The notes: a model not told the origin generated them from the letters alone. 64,000 nt of DNA from Streptomyces sp. WZ-12 (GCF_028898845.1 NZ_CP118574.1:8853001-8917000); one strand, 5' to 3'; positions 15,901 through 24,921 are shown, counted from the stretch's first letter. A program made the numbers and translations.

Positions 15901-17045
15901 GGCCGGCATCCATGCCCGCCGAAGCGGCCGACCGCTCCTGGCCCGTACCCACCGTCGGCGTGGAAGAGGAGTTCCTCCTCGTCGACCCGCACAGCAGGCG
16001 ACTGGCGCCCAAAGGCCCGGAGGTCCATGCGGCGCTGTCGTCCGCCATCCCGCACGCCGAGCCCGAAATGCACGCCGCACAACTGGAACTCGTCACCGGC
16101 GTCTGCCACGACCTGGAAGAACTGAGAAGCCAACTGGTCTGTGGACGCCACCGATTCGCCCAGGCCGCCGAGGAGAACGGCTGCCGACTCATCGCCGTCG
16201 GCATGCCACCGGTCGAAAGCCCGCCCCTCTTCACCCCCAAAGACCGGTACGCCTACATACAGGAGATCTACGGCTCGCTCGCCCACACCTCCTGCGTCGG
16301 CGGCGCCCACATCCACATCGGCGTCGACGGTCTCAACGAGGCCCTGCACGTCTGCAACCTCATGAGACCGTGGCTCCCCGCCCTGCTCGCCCTGTTCGCC
16401 AACTCCCCGGTGCACAACGGCACCGACACCGGCTACGCGAGCTGGCGAACCGTGGTCTGGTCCAGATGGCCGACCGCGGGACCACCCCCGCACCTCCCCG
16501 ACGCCGCCACTTACCACGGCACCGTCGACCAACTGGTGCGCTCCTCCGCCGGCTTGGACGAGGGCATGCTCTACTGGTACATCCGCCCCTCGGTCAGATG
16601 GCCGACCGTGGAGCTACGGGTCGCCGACGTCTCCCTCACCGTGGACGAGGAGCTGCTGCTCACCGCCCTCTGCCGCGGCCTGGTCCAGACCGCCCTGCAC
16701 CCGGCGAACCGCACGCCCACCGAACCACCGATCCGTAGCGAGGTGCTCCGCGCCTCCTGCTGGCGCGCGGCCCGCTACGGAATGACCGGAGACCTGCCGG
16801 ACGCCGCGACCGGCAACCTCGTCCCCGCCTGGCAGGCCGTCGACGCGCTGATAGCCCACATACGGCCGGCCCTGCTGGACTCCGGCGACCTCCCCTTCGT
16901 CGAGCAGGCCACCGGATGGCTGCGCACCCAAGGCAACGGCGCCCAGCGACTCCGCGAGGTCTACCAGCGCTCGGGCCAGAACCCGGCGGACGTCGTCGAC
17001 TACGCGATCCAGGCCACCAGGAGCGCCCCGTACCGCCTCAACTAA
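15897..17045 (+). CDS. YbdK/GCS2-family glutamate-cysteine ligase-like enzyme
   Basis: 382 residues, the usual length of the carboxylate-amine ligase YbdK family. The signature GVEEEFLLVDP near residue 22 is the ATP/Mg-binding start of the fold; SCVGGAHIHIGVDG and TVELRVADVSL are further conserved blocks. Relatives join glutamate to cysteine weakly or make other gamma-amides; in actinomycetes EgtA is the related ergothioneine enzyme, but no other egt genes are here. The true substrate is unknown. An alternative ATG at 15912 would remove five residues; neither start has a strong ribosome-binding site, which agrees with coupling to the small upstream frame. Confidence 0.88.
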   Translation: MRPASMPAEAADRSWPVPTVGVEEEFLLVDPHSRRLAPKGPEVHAALSSAIPHAEPEMHAAQLELVTGVCHDLEELRSQLVCGRHRFAQAAEENGCRLIAVGMPPVESPPLFTPKDRYAYIQEIYGSLAHTSCVGGAHIHIGVDGLNEALHVCNLMRPWLPALLALFANSPVHNGTDTGYASWRTVVWSRWPTAGPPPHLPDAATYHGTVDQLVRSSAGLDEGMLYWYIRPSVRWPTVELRVADVSLTVDEELLLTALCRGLVQTALHPANRTPTEPPIRSEVLRASCWRAARYGMTGDLPDAATGNLVPAWQAVDALIAHIRPALLDSGDLPFVEQATGWLRTQGNGAQRLREVYQRSGQNPADVVDYAIQATRSAPYRLN

Positions 17046-17070
17046 GGCCACAGAAGGCGAATATGAAGCC

Positions 17071-17691
17071 TCATCGTGACCCCGGTATCTCCAGTCCCAA
17101 CTCCTCCTCCAACACCCGCGCCTGCTCGGGGGAGACGAGCGCCAGCACGGTGTCGTAGATGCCGTGCGGCTCCCGTTCGAAATCCACCAGATGGAAGGCG
17201 CGCGGATCATCGTCGGGGGAACACGCGGCAACTGCCTCCACTGCGGCCGCCGTGTCGAAGTAGTCCTCGGAGAAGTGCTCGGCAGAGAAGGAAAACAGCT
17301 CACCGTTCCGCTCGAACTCCAGGACGTCATCCCGCCCGTTGAAATCGGGATAACCGAACCCCTCCACGGGCTCCCCCTCGCGCAGACGCACCTGAGAGAC
17401 GGTGACCGCGCCACCGGTGGCCTCGGCCGCCCGCTCCAACAGCGAGGCGTAGGACTCCTCCAGGAAATCGATGTCGTCGGCATGGATCGACACCGCCACC
17501 CCGAACATCGAGAGCGTGAGGGCGACGTCATAGGGCGTCAATTCCACCCCGTCGGCACCGATTTCCTTGCGGGCTGCCTGCGCCTCGTCGTGAGTGATCA
17601 TGCCGGCGAGCTGGAGGACGTCCGCGACCCGCTCGTAGGTGAGGGGCGAGGAGGAGGAAGAAGAGGAAGAGGGAGAGGAAGACATGGCCAT
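17071..17691 (-). CDS. Hypothetical acidic protein with poly-Ser N-terminus
   Basis: 206 residues. Residues 4-15 are almost all serine, encoded by a purine-rich AGG/AGA-like run on the opposite strand, followed by a compact acidic protein (TYERVADVLQLAGMITHDEAQAARKEIG, then a two-layer alpha/beta-looking remainder with many Asp/Glu). No membrane helix or known catalytic motif is seen. It may start at the second ATG (17685). It is tail-to-tail with the YbdK gene, with 25 bases between the stops. I do not recognise the family. Confidence 0.65.
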   Translation of the reverse strand: MAMSSSPSSSSSSSSPLTYERVADVLQLAGMITHDEAQAARKEIGADGVELTPYDVALTLSMFGVAVSIHADDIDFLEESYASLLERAAEATGGAVTVSQVRLREGEPVEGFGYPDFNGRDDVLEFERNGELFSFSAEHFSEDYFDTAAAVEAVAACSPDDDPRAFHLVDFEREPHGIYDTVLALVSPEQARVLEEELGLEIPGSR

Positions 17692-17782
17692 GGGGTCACC
17701 TTGCCAGCTCCGGGGCTTCGCCGTGGCCGAAGTCCCCTATATTGCCGGCTAGTTGACGAATACTCACGCAGGGCGCCGGCAC

Positions 17783-18934
17783 TCACGAATTGAGCACCCC
17801 GCTCAGGAGATCGGCATCGGCGAGGACGGCCTCGGCCACCTCCGCCGCGGTGCGCCCGTCGGTGGCGACGCGTACTCCGCCGACCCCAGTAGCGTCCAGT
17901 GTGGCGGCCGACGCCACCGCGCGGTCGGCCACCCGCAGCAGTTCGGCCTCGGACCGCCCCCGCAGCGGGTCACCCGGCTGATCCCAACTCCCGCCGTCCG
18001 CACGGGACATCACGCGACGCGTCAATTCCTCCGGTCCGGCGTGCAGGCGGCAGATCGCCAACTCCGCGTTCCCCAGGGCGTCCGCGTACACCGCGGCCGC
18101 AGCCTCGTCCTCAACCGGTCCGGACATGATCAGGCACTGCGCCCCGGCCGCCCGATAAGTTCCCCACACCGCAGCCACGTTGTGGGCCTTGAGCCGGTGA
18201 TTCCCCGGATCGTCGTCCGGCACCGGGTGGCGGAAGCCGAGCTGATCGAGATCGAGGTAGGCCGCGACCACTCCGGCGCGCAGCACCCTCCGGTAGACCT
18301 CGAAACCGACCGTCGACTTGCCGACGCCGGTCGCCCCGCACAGCCACAGGACGGGAGGACGGCCGACGGTCGCCAGTGGCGGGGCCGGGCGCGCCTCCGC
18401 GGCGACCGACCGACCGGCGACCGGCGCGGGCCACCCACCCAGCCGCTCGCCGACCAACCGCGTCACCTCGCCCACCCGCAAACCGCCGGTGTCCACACGG
18501 ACATCCGCGAAGTCGCTCGCGTCCAGCGCATCGGCCTCCCGCAGCACGGCATCGACCAACCCGGCGGGACCGCCGCGACCAAGGAACCGCAGCCGGAGCA
18601 CCTCCCGTTCGGCACGCAACCGACACACCGTCACCGCGGTCTGCGGAACGTCCTCCGGGCGCACCCCACCGGCGGGGTCGACGACGCCGGAGACGATCAG
18701 GGAGCTGACGCCCGCGGCTCGGAAACCGGCCGCCACCGCACCGAGATTGCGCGCCTTCATCCGGTGCCGGCCCGGATCCGTCGCGGGGGCGGGGTAGCAC
18801 ATCCCTAGCTGGTCGATGTCGACGTACCCGACCGCGCCGCGCCCGCCACGTGTTGCCCGGGAGTACATCTCCCAGGCAACCGTGGTCTTCCCGACCCCTG
18901 GTGGGCCACAGATCCACAGCACCGGCAGCACCAT
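17783..18934 (-). CDS. Tandem-duplicated P-loop kinase-like protein
   Basis: 383 residues made of two homologous P-loop domains. Domain 1 has GPPGVGKT at 10-17 and GYVDIDQLGMCYP at about 36-48; domain 2 has GATGVGKS at 200-207 and AYLDLDQLGFRHP at about 225-237. Both continue with a DPGxHRxKAxN block and a FRAAG or YRAAG ... SG strand, so the repeat unit is about 190 residues. The P-loop plus xDxDQL motif resembles small-molecule kinases of the chloramphenicol-phosphotransferase or adenylate-kinase-like type. Neither the substrate nor the reason for two sites can be told. Stand-alone gene. Confidence 0.75.
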   Translation of the reverse strand: MVLPVLWICGPPGVGKTTVAWEMYSRATRGGRGAVGYVDIDQLGMCYPAPATDPGRHRMKARNLGAVAAGFRAAGVSSLIVSGVVDPAGGVRPEDVPQTAVTVCRLRAEREVLRLRFLGRGGPAGLVDAVLREADALDASDFADVRVDTGGLRVGEVTRLVGERLGGWPAPVAGRSVAAEARPAPPLATVGRPPVLWLCGATGVGKSTVGFEVYRRVLRAGVVAAYLDLDQLGFRHPVPDDDPGNHRLKAHNVAAVWGTYRAAGAQCLIMSGPVEDEAAAAVYADALGNAELAICRLHAGPEELTRRVMSRADGGSWDQPGDPLRGRSEAELLRVADRAVASAATLDATGVGGVRVATDGRTAAEVAEAVLADADLLSGVLNS

Positions 18935-18985
18935 GGCCCGGATTATCCCCGGCCCGGGAGGCAGCGTCGACGGAATTAACGACCG

Positions 18986-20008
18986 TCAGCGACCGGCGTG
19001 GATGACCTTCTTCCCGTTCTGACTGAGCGGCACGGGCGTCATCCGCGCGACGGTGCCGCGACTGGTCCCGTCGAGATCCTTCTGCGCGACGTTGACATTG
19101 AGGGACACGCCCTGCCCGCCGCCGAACGTCCCGCTCGCGAAGGCATCCACGCCGTCCGCGGTGATCTCGTAGCCGGTGGTGTCCACGATGGCGTTGGCAC
19201 GGCAGTCGCGGAACACCTCCTCGATGGGGACGAACCACAGCCAGTGGCGGTCGCCGTCGTGATTGAGGTCGACCTTCTCCTCGAACCAGATCGCCACGTT
19301 GCCGGTCATGTTCACGGTGGCGGACCAGTCGATGTCGTACTGCTGGGTGCCGACGACGAGCGATGCCTCGATGAGCGACTTTGACGGAATCCGGAGCGGG
19401 AGGTCAACGCTCCAGGTCTGCGTCTCCTTGTGGGTGTACTCCTGCGTGGACGAGAGGTTGGTCTCGATCGAGGTGGTCTCGCTGACCTTCGCCACCGCCG
19501 GGATCTCCGCCGACACCTCCATGCTGATGCCGATCTTCAACGACTCGGTCACCGATATCCGCAGGTCCTGCTCGGTCGTCTTGCTCTGTTTGTACGTGAC
19601 GGTCTGCTCGACCGCGGAGCCGTTGCGGTAGTTGGTGGTCACGGAGCTGACCTGACCCGGGACGGGGGAGGGGGCGCTGGGGTCGTAGGTGATGCCGCGG
19701 TACTTCGCGCCGACCTGGTAGCGGCGGTAGTCGTTGAGCGCGCTCTGCTTGCCGTACTCGGTGGACGCGGTGAAGCGGCAGCCCTTGGAGGCGGGGAAGC
19801 GCTCCTTGGCCATCCACGCGCCCCAGGCGTCCGTGATCTCCTGTAGGGAGCGGGCCGCGGCCTTGGTCTTCCGGGCGCTCCGCGCCGCGTTCGGTCGACT
19901 GGGCGCGGCCGCCGCGGCGTTGGGGGCGGCGAGGAAGCTGGGCAGTGCTCCGGCGAGGCCGGCGGCCGGGGCGAGGGTGAGAACGCGCCGTCTGGAGACG
20001 TGGCTCAT
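18986..20008 (-). CDS. Tat-exported aerolysin/ETX-MTX2-like pore-forming protein
   Basis: 340 residues from ATG 20008. The N-terminus SRRRVLTLAPAAGLAG is a twin-arginine signal with cleavage near residue 35. From about 115 to 270 the protein is nearly all beta strand, with alternating Ser/Thr and hydrophobic residues: VTTNYRNGSAVEQTVTYKQS, then RISVTESLKIGISMEVSAEIP and SETTSIETNLSSTQEYTHKE, which look like the two arms of the amphipathic transmembrane hairpin of aerolysin-fold toxins. The block VDLPLRIPSKSLIEASLVV also fits the Clostridium epsilon-toxin/Bacillus MTX2 family. Two cysteines (C77, C269) may form a disulfide. The target is unknown; no immunity gene is evident. Confidence 0.75.
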   Translation of the reverse strand: MSHVSRRRVLTLAPAAGLAGALPSFLAAPNAAAAAPSRPNAARSARKTKAAARSLQEITDAWGAWMAKERFPASKGCRFTASTEYGKQSALNDYRRYQVGAKYRGITYDPSAPSPVPGQVSSVTTNYRNGSAVEQTVTYKQSKTTEQDLRISVTESLKIGISMEVSAEIPAVAKVSETTSIETNLSSTQEYTHKETQTWSVDLPLRIPSKSLIEASLVVGTQQYDIDWSATVNMTGNVAIWFEEKVDLNHDGDRHWLWFVPIEEVFRDCRANAIVDTTGYEITADGVDAFASGTFGGGQGVSLNVNVAQKDLDGTSRGTVARMTPVPLSQNGKKVIHAGR

Positions 20009-20416
20009 GGGGGGTCCCAATGCGGTAGGGGTGGAAGGGGAAAGCGGCCGGCCGGCCTGGACAGCAATGCAATCGGTGATCTCCCGTCCCGCATAGGGAC
20101 TTTGGTCCCGAAGCATCCGACTTCGTGGTCGGGAACCGTTGGCGGAGTCCGCCGGCGATGGCCATCGTGAAATGCGCCCACGCTGTGGCCGGATGGTGCG
20201 GCTCGCGCTCCGGCGTCGAGCAGGATCATCGCGGTGACTCCCGCCCGCGCGCACGGTAGTTGACGCCGTGGTGGACGAGGCGGTTGGCGTGTCGGTTGAC
20301 GGGAAACCACGCGAAATTGTGAAGCCGCGCGGACCCCCCTCCCGGTAAGGTTGCGGTATTGCGCACGTGGGCAAGTGTTGTGCACTGGGCGACTACGCAT
20401 ATCGAGGAGGCTGTAG
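20009..20416. other. Divergent intergenic region
   Basis: 408 bases between the pore-former (leftward) and the small gene at 20417 (rightward), enough for two promoters. GGTTGGCGTGTCGGTTGACGGG and TAGTTGACGCC give -35-like TTGACG elements around 20258-20301 on the plus strand. No gene is supported here. Confidence 0.45.
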
Positions 20417-20722
20417 GTGGCACGGGGCGGGATGTCAGGGACAGGCAGCACCAACCTGCGCATCGGCGCGGCGGTGGCGCAGATCGAGGGCCTGTACACC
20501 GCGTTGCGTAGCGCGCGCAACGAGCGCGAGCGGGAGCGCATCCTGGCCGACCTCGCGGACGCCGGGCGGCGCCTCACCGCACGCTCGCTCGCACCGCGGG
20601 GCACCCAAGCGGCCAGCACTCGACCGCGCTCCCGCTGGGAGCGACGACGCCTCCTGGCGGCACGCGGCGCCGACCTGGTGGCGGCGTTGGCCACGGGGGA
20701 GCGACGCCGGGGCAAGGGGTAA
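20417..20722 (+). CDS. Small basic hypothetical protein
   Basis: 101 residues from GTG 20417, with GAGGAGG six bases upstream; a second start at ATG 20432 is possible. It is very rich in Arg (RSARNERERERILADLADAGRRL) and predicted mostly helical, with a probable coiled coil at residues 20-55 and a basic tail ERRRLLAARG...GERRRGKG. No catalytic motif or membrane segment. The good ribosome-binding site and bias support a real gene. Function not recognised. Confidence 0.6.
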   Translation: MARGGMSGTGSTNLRIGAAVAQIEGLYTALRSARNERERERILADLADAGRRLTARSLAPRGTQAASTRPRSRWERRRLLAARGADLVAALATGERRRGKG

Positions 20723-21105
20723 GCCGGCCATCCCGGGCGCGCGGCGGGGCCTTCCCCTCTGCTGCGCTACTGGGGCGTGGTCAGTGACTGTTCGGTGGCG
20801 GAAACGCCTCGGAAGTTGCCCGCCGCCCAACCGAGTTCGGCCTACCCGGAAGCCTCGACCACCTGCGGCCCGCTCGACTCCTCTCCTCGCCGATCTACCG
20901 GGAGTGCTTTGCCTCCTTGGAGTGGTCTTCGGGCCGGCGACGCAAGGTGAGGATTCATGAAGTGTTCGAGCTGTGTGCGACCTGTCTGTGGTGCTCGGGG
21001 GCCAGGCCCAGATGACGTGATCCGGTAACACGGACACACGTCATGAGCCCCGTTCCGGCCACAGTGGCGGGACGGGGCTCCGCGTATCCATTTATGGTGG
21101 GGCAC
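20723..21105 (+). other. Intergenic region with two adjacent hairpins
   Basis: 383 bases without a supportable gene. Near its end are two strong inverted repeats back to back: ATGACGTG(21013-21020)/CACGTCAT(21038-21045), with an inner TCCG/CGGA stem, and GAGCCCCGTTCCGGCCAC/GTGGCGGGACGGGGCTC at 21046-21080 (one mismatch). They could terminate upstream transcription or regulate the lipoprotein gene at 21106. Confidence 0.6.
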
Positions 21106-21540
21106 GTGATCAACAAACAGTGCGCACGTGCCGCCATCGCGGTAATCGCTGCTGCCCTAAGCCTGTCGGCATGCGGTTCCACGAGCTCCGGGCAGAGCGA
21201 CAAGCCACCGACGACGGGCGCAAGCACGAGCGCCGCCGACCCCTCCTCGGCCGATAAGTCGTCAGGCCCTGCCGGCGCGCCGTCGCCGGACGCGCAGCAG
21301 ACACGGACCCTGATGGCCGCGCTCAAAGCCGTGGACCCGGCCCTAGGCGGCAACGAGGCGTGGGCAGTTACCGGGGCCAAGACCGTCTGCGCAGACATCC
21401 AAGCGGGCCAGGCTGACGCCGACGTGGAGCAGGGGGTGCAACTGCGGTTCACGGGGACCAGGCCCGGCACCGTGCCGAAGCTGACGACCGATCAGGCAGC
21501 GCGCATCGTCACAGCCGTCAAGTCGTCGTTCTGCAAGTAG
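21106..21540 (+). CDS. Small secreted lipoprotein, DUF732-like
   Basis: 144 residues from GTG 21106, with GGTGGGG five bases upstream; a longer frame from 21043 would place the signal peptide too far in. The signal peptide ends in LSLSAC with lipidated C23, followed by a Ser/Thr/Pro/Gly linker of about 45 residues. The folded part (about 70-144: TLMAALKAVDPALGG, KTVCADIQAG, ARIVTAVKSSFCK) has two cysteines, probably disulfide-linked, as in DUF732 proteins of actinomycetes. Function unknown; anchored outside the membrane. A terminator hairpin follows. Confidence 0.78.
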   Translation: MINKQCARAAIAVIAAALSLSACGSTSSGQSDKPPTTGASTSAADPSSADKSSGPAGAPSPDAQQTRTLMAALKAVDPALGGNEAWAVTGAKTVCADIQAGQADADVEQGVQLRFTGTRPGTVPKLTTDQAARIVTAVKSSFCK

Positions 21541-21550
21541 GCCGGTGAAC

Positions 21551-21583
21551 CAGCCCCGTTCGGCCAAGGCCCGGGCGGGGCTG
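21551..21583 (+). terminator. Terminator after the lipoprotein gene
   Basis: CAGCCCCG (21551-21558) pairs with CGGGGCTG (21576-21583) ten bases after the stop; GGCC/GGCC can extend it inside the loop. Confidence 0.7.
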
Positions 21584-22105
21584 TGCCGTGCCGCACATCT
21601 GCACGCACACCACCTCCTATCTCCCTCCCGAGTGCGGCGTCGACCGTCGTGCCGCCATGGAGTAACTCTGCAGTGCCTCACGCCCAGTTGGGGGCAGCTC
21701 GCCACCAACAGGCCACCCTGGTCATGGCGTTGAGGACAGCGACCCGCACCCGCCGGGGCCTGCGCCCGCGCGTGGCCTAATAGGGCGACGGCTCCCGCGA
21801 GGTGATCACCCGCGTCCCGCGGGAAGCCCACCGTGCCGGCAGTTTCCCGCCCGACATCGACATCCTCCTGGAGCGCTTGCGCCCCACCGTCCGGCTCGTC
21901 GGCCTCACCTTCCAGGCAAGGCTCCGCAGTAGCCCAGGGGGATCCGCAGATGCGCAGGTGAGCCCGCCAAGCCTGGATAGCCACCCGCACAACCGCATAC
22001 GTGCGGAGGGCAGCCCCCATACCCCCAACACCGTTGCCAGGCGAGCCCGCGCCTCTTCCCTCACTCTGGAAGTGAGGGGGTGTGGCGACCGAGGGAGTGG
22101 TGGGG
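21584..22105. other. Region without a convincing gene
   Basis: About 520 bases. Several open frames exist on both strands, but none has a start with a ribosome-binding site, a recognised domain, or the expected codon bias. It may be decayed sequence; it must hold the promoter of the P450 redox operon. Confidence 0.5.
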
Positions 22106-22315
22106 ATGCAGATCGTCGTTGACCTCACGCGCTGCCAGGGCTATGCACAGTGCGTGTTTCTCGCGCCGGAGATGTTCCAGTTGCACGGGGAGGAAGGGCT
22201 GCTCTACGCCCCGTCCATCCCCGAGGACCAGGAGGAGCGCGTGCGCCAGGCCGTGGCCGCGTGCCCGGTCCAGGCCATCCTCATGGGCGAGGGAGTGAAG
22301 GCCGATGGACAGTGA
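22106..22315 (+). CDS. [3Fe-4S] ferredoxin, P450 redox partner
   Basis: 69 residues from ATG 22106, with GGTGGGG just upstream; a GTG at 22082 would add eight residues. Cysteines are C10, C16 and C53 (C-x5-C ... CP), the arrangement of actinobacterial single-cluster 3Fe-4S ferredoxins that feed cytochromes P450. The last 11 bases overlap the reductase gene, and a P450 gene follows, so the three form one electron-transfer chain: NAD(P)H to reductase to ferredoxin to P450. Confidence 0.93.
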   Translation: MQIVVDLTRCQGYAQCVFLAPEMFQLHGEEGLLYAPSIPEDQEERVRQAVAACPVQAILMGEGVKADGQ

Positions 22316-23675
22316 CCTGCACGACGGGCACATCGTCATCATCGGAGCCTCACTGGCCGGACTGCGCGCCGCCGAGAAGCTGCGCGAGGAGGGTTTCACC
22401 GGCTCACTGACCGTGGTCGGGGACGAGCCCTATCCGCCCTACGACCGGCCACCGTTGTCCAAGCAGGTGCTGCTCGGCCATGTGCCGGCGGACACCACGG
22501 GCCTGCCCATGCGCCGCGACCCGAAAGCCGTCTGGCGGCTCGGGGTGCGCGCCACCGGACTGGATCCCATCGCCAAGCGGGTGTCCCTGGCGGACGGTGA
22601 AGCGCTGCCGTACGACCGGCTGCTGATCGCCACCGGGACCCGGGCACGTCCCTGGCCCAACCCCGAGGAGGCCGCTCTCGACGGGGTGTTCACGCTGCGC
22701 ACCCGCGACGAAGCGGCGGGTCTGTCGGCGCACCTAGCCGCCGGGCCGCAACGCGTGTTGGTGATCGGGGCCGGGTTCACCGGTTCCGAGATCGCCTCGG
22801 CCTGCCGGGAGCGCGGTATCGAGGTGACGGTCGCCGAACGCGGCCCCGCACCCCTGGTGGGCGCGGTCGGCGGCACCCTGGCCAAGCTGGCGGCCGGCAT
22901 GCACCGCGGGCACGGCGTGGACCTGCGCTGCGGGGTGACGGTCACCGCCCTGCGCGGGGACGGCGACGGCCGGTTCGTCGGCGCTGACCTCTCCGACGGC
23001 AGCCACCTCGACGCGGACGTGTGTGTCGCCGCACTGGGGGCGATCCGCAACGTCGAGTGGTTGGCCGACTCCGGACTGGCAGCGGGCCCCCGCGGCCTCG
23101 CCTGCGACGCCGGATGCCGAGCCTTCAACATGTACGGGATCGTCACCGACGACATCTTCGTGGCCGGCGACGTCTCCCGCTTCCCGCACCCGCTCTACGA
23201 GTACCAACTCCTCTCGCTGGAGCACTGGGGCAACGCGGTCGAACAGGCCGAGGTGGCGGCCCACAACATGGTCAATCCGGGGCCGCTGCGACGCCCGCAC
23301 CTCGCCGTCCCGGTGTTCTGGTCGACCCAGTTCGGCCACAACATCAAGTCGGTGGGCGTCCCCACCTTCTCCGACCACGTCGTCATCGCCCAGGGCACGT
23401 TGGAGGCGGGCCGCCTGGCGGTTGTGTACGGCTATCGCGGACGGGTCACCGCCGCGGTCACCGTCAACATGGCCAAGGCGCTGGAGCACTACCGGAACCT
23501 GATCGAGTCCGCCGCCCCGTTCCCGCCGGAGCCCGGCGCCGCGGACCGCCCGCTCGCGGCCGAAATCGCGATCCCCTCCGACGTGCCGGATCCCAAGGGG
23601 CTTTCGCACGGCCCCACCGTGGCACTCACCGGCCACCTGCCGGACCGCCGGCTGGTCACGGTGCAGCACGGCTGA
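22305..23675 (+). CDS. FAD-dependent ferredoxin reductase
   Basis: 456 residues. The FAD site is IVIIGASLAGLRAAEKL, the NAD(P) site is VLVIGAGFTGSEIASAC, the second FAD site is DDIFVAGDVSRFPHP, and YDRPPLSKQVLLG is typical of the putidaredoxin-reductase-like family. The C-terminal reductase domain begins near PVFWSTQFGHNIKSVG. About 50 residues longer than the minimum because of a Pro/Ala-rich tail. It transfers electrons from NAD(P)H to the ferredoxin encoded just before, with which it overlaps. Confidence 0.94.
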   Translation: MDSDLHDGHIVIIGASLAGLRAAEKLREEGFTGSLTVVGDEPYPPYDRPPLSKQVLLGHVPADTTGLPMRRDPKAVWRLGVRATGLDPIAKRVSLADGEALPYDRLLIATGTRARPWPNPEEAALDGVFTLRTRDEAAGLSAHLAAGPQRVLVIGAGFTGSEIASACRERGIEVTVAERGPAPLVGAVGGTLAKLAAGMHRGHGVDLRCGVTVTALRGDGDGRFVGADLSDGSHLDADVCVAALGAIRNVEWLADSGLAAGPRGLACDAGCRAFNMYGIVTDDIFVAGDVSRFPHPLYEYQLLSLEHWGNAVEQAEVAAHNMVNPGPLRRPHLAVPVFWSTQFGHNIKSVGVPTFSDHVVIAQGTLEAGRLAVVYGYRGRVTAAVTVNMAKALEHYRNLIESAAPFPPEPGAADRPLAAEIAIPSDVPDPKGLSHGPTVALTGHLPDRRLVTVQHG

Positions 23676-23706
23676 ACCCATCAGCCAACCCGAGGAGCCC
23701 GATCCC

Positions 23707-24921
23707 ATGCCCGCCGAAACCCTGTTGGCACGCATCACCGACTACGCCAACCGCCCCAACCCCTACCCGCTGTACGCGGAACTCCGCGAGGCCGGCCCCG
23801 TCGTACGGCAGACGGACGGCACCTATCTGATCGGCACTTACCACATCCTCAGCGCCCTGCTCCACGACCCGCGCATGAGCGCCGAGGTCCGCGGTCGCGA
23901 CTTCTCCGCGGAGCCGTCCCAGGGGCCGGTGAAGCCCTCGTTCCTGCAACTCGACGACCCCGAACACCACCGGCTGCGCACCCTGGCCATGCGGCCGTTC
24001 GGCCCGCCGCACAGCCCGGGGACGGTCGACTCGTTGCGCGGCGAGATCAACGCGATCACCGAGGAACTGCTCGCCGGGGTCCGGGACCGCTCCGAGATCG
24101 ACCTCGTCGACGACTTCGCCTATCCGCTGCCCGTCACGGTCATCTGCCGACTGCTCGGCGTCCCGCGCGAGGACGAGCCGATGTTCCGGGAATGGTCCGA
24201 CGCGCTGGTCGCGGCCGCGGACATCAAGCCCGGCGAGGAAGCCGACAAACCGGACCAGGCGACCCTCCAGACCATGGCCGAGATGGGCGGGTACCTGGCC
24301 AACCTCGGCGAGCGGCGCCGCGGCCACCCCAGCAACGACCTGCTTTCCGCCTTCGTCAACGAACCGGACCCGACCATGCGGCTCACCCGCGACGAACTCG
24401 CGCAAACCGCAGTGCTGTTGCTCATCGCCGGTCACGAGACCACCGTCAACCTCATCACCAACGGGGTGCTCACCCTGCTGCGCCACCCCGAAGCGATCGA
24501 CCGGCTGCGCCGCGAACCCGACCTCATGCCCAGCGCGGTGGAGGAACTCCTGCGCTACGAACCCCCGGTCCACATGCGCCAACGCATCGCCCTCGCCCAC
24601 ATGGAGGTCGCCGGCACCATCATCCCCGAGGGCAGCAAGGTCGTGCTCGCGCTCGCCTCGGGCAACCGTGACCCCGCGCAGTTCCCCGACCCCGACCGCT
24701 TCGACCCCGCCCGCCAGGACAACCAACACCTCGGCTTCGGCAGCGGCATCCACCTCTGCTACGGCGCACCGCTCGCCCGCATCGAGGCCCAGACCGCACT
24801 CAGAGCACTGTTGCCGAGCCTCGGCACCACCACCCTGTTGCAGGACCCGCCGCCCTATCGCCAGAACGCGATGCTGCGGGGCCCCCGGCATCTACCGCTC
24901 GCCATGCGGGAGTTCGCGTGA
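23707..24921 (+). CDS. Cytochrome P450
   Basis: 404 residues. The heme ligand is C351 in HLGFGSGIHLCYG; the I-helix oxygen-activation motif is LLIAGHETTVN; the K-helix ExxR motif is in AVEELLRYEPP; the meander and C-helix heme contacts HHRLRTLAM are all intact. It is a soluble class I bacterial P450 of the CYP105/107-like type, supplied by the ferredoxin and reductase encoded immediately upstream (31-base gap). The substrate is unknown; no biosynthetic core enzyme is adjacent. An AGGAGC ribosome-binding site precedes the ATG. Confidence 0.95.
   Translation: MPAETLLARITDYANRPNPYPLYAELREAGPVVRQTDGTYLIGTYHILSALLHDPRMSAEVRGRDFSAEPSQGPVKPSFLQLDDPEHHRLRTLAMRPFGPPHSPGTVDSLRGEINAITEELLAGVRDRSEIDLVDDFAYPLPVTVICRLLGVPREDEPMFREWSDALVAAADIKPGEEADKPDQATLQTMAEMGGYLANLGERRRGHPSNDLLSAFVNEPDPTMRLTRDELAQTAVLLLIAGHETTVNLITNGVLTLLRHPEAIDRLRREPDLMPSAVEELLRYEPPVHMRQRIALAHMEVAGTIIPEGSKVVLALASGNRDPAQFPDPDRFDPARQDNQHLGFGSGIHLCYGAPLARIEAQTALRALLPSLGTTTLLQDPPPYRQNAMLRGPRHLPLAMREFA

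Noticed and set aside
15897..17045. Assignment of the YbdK gene as egtA of an ergothioneine cluster
   Set aside because: No egtB, egtC, egtD or egtE homologue is adjacent; the class II amidotransferase at 45547 is far away and in another operon.
21802..22122. A 106-codon plus frame before the ferredoxin gene
   Set aside because: No start signal or recognised domain, and it runs through the ferredoxin start.
23656..24891. A 411-codon minus frame opposite the P450 gene
   Set aside because: Exactly antisense to a P450 with all motifs intact; composition is that of a shadow frame.
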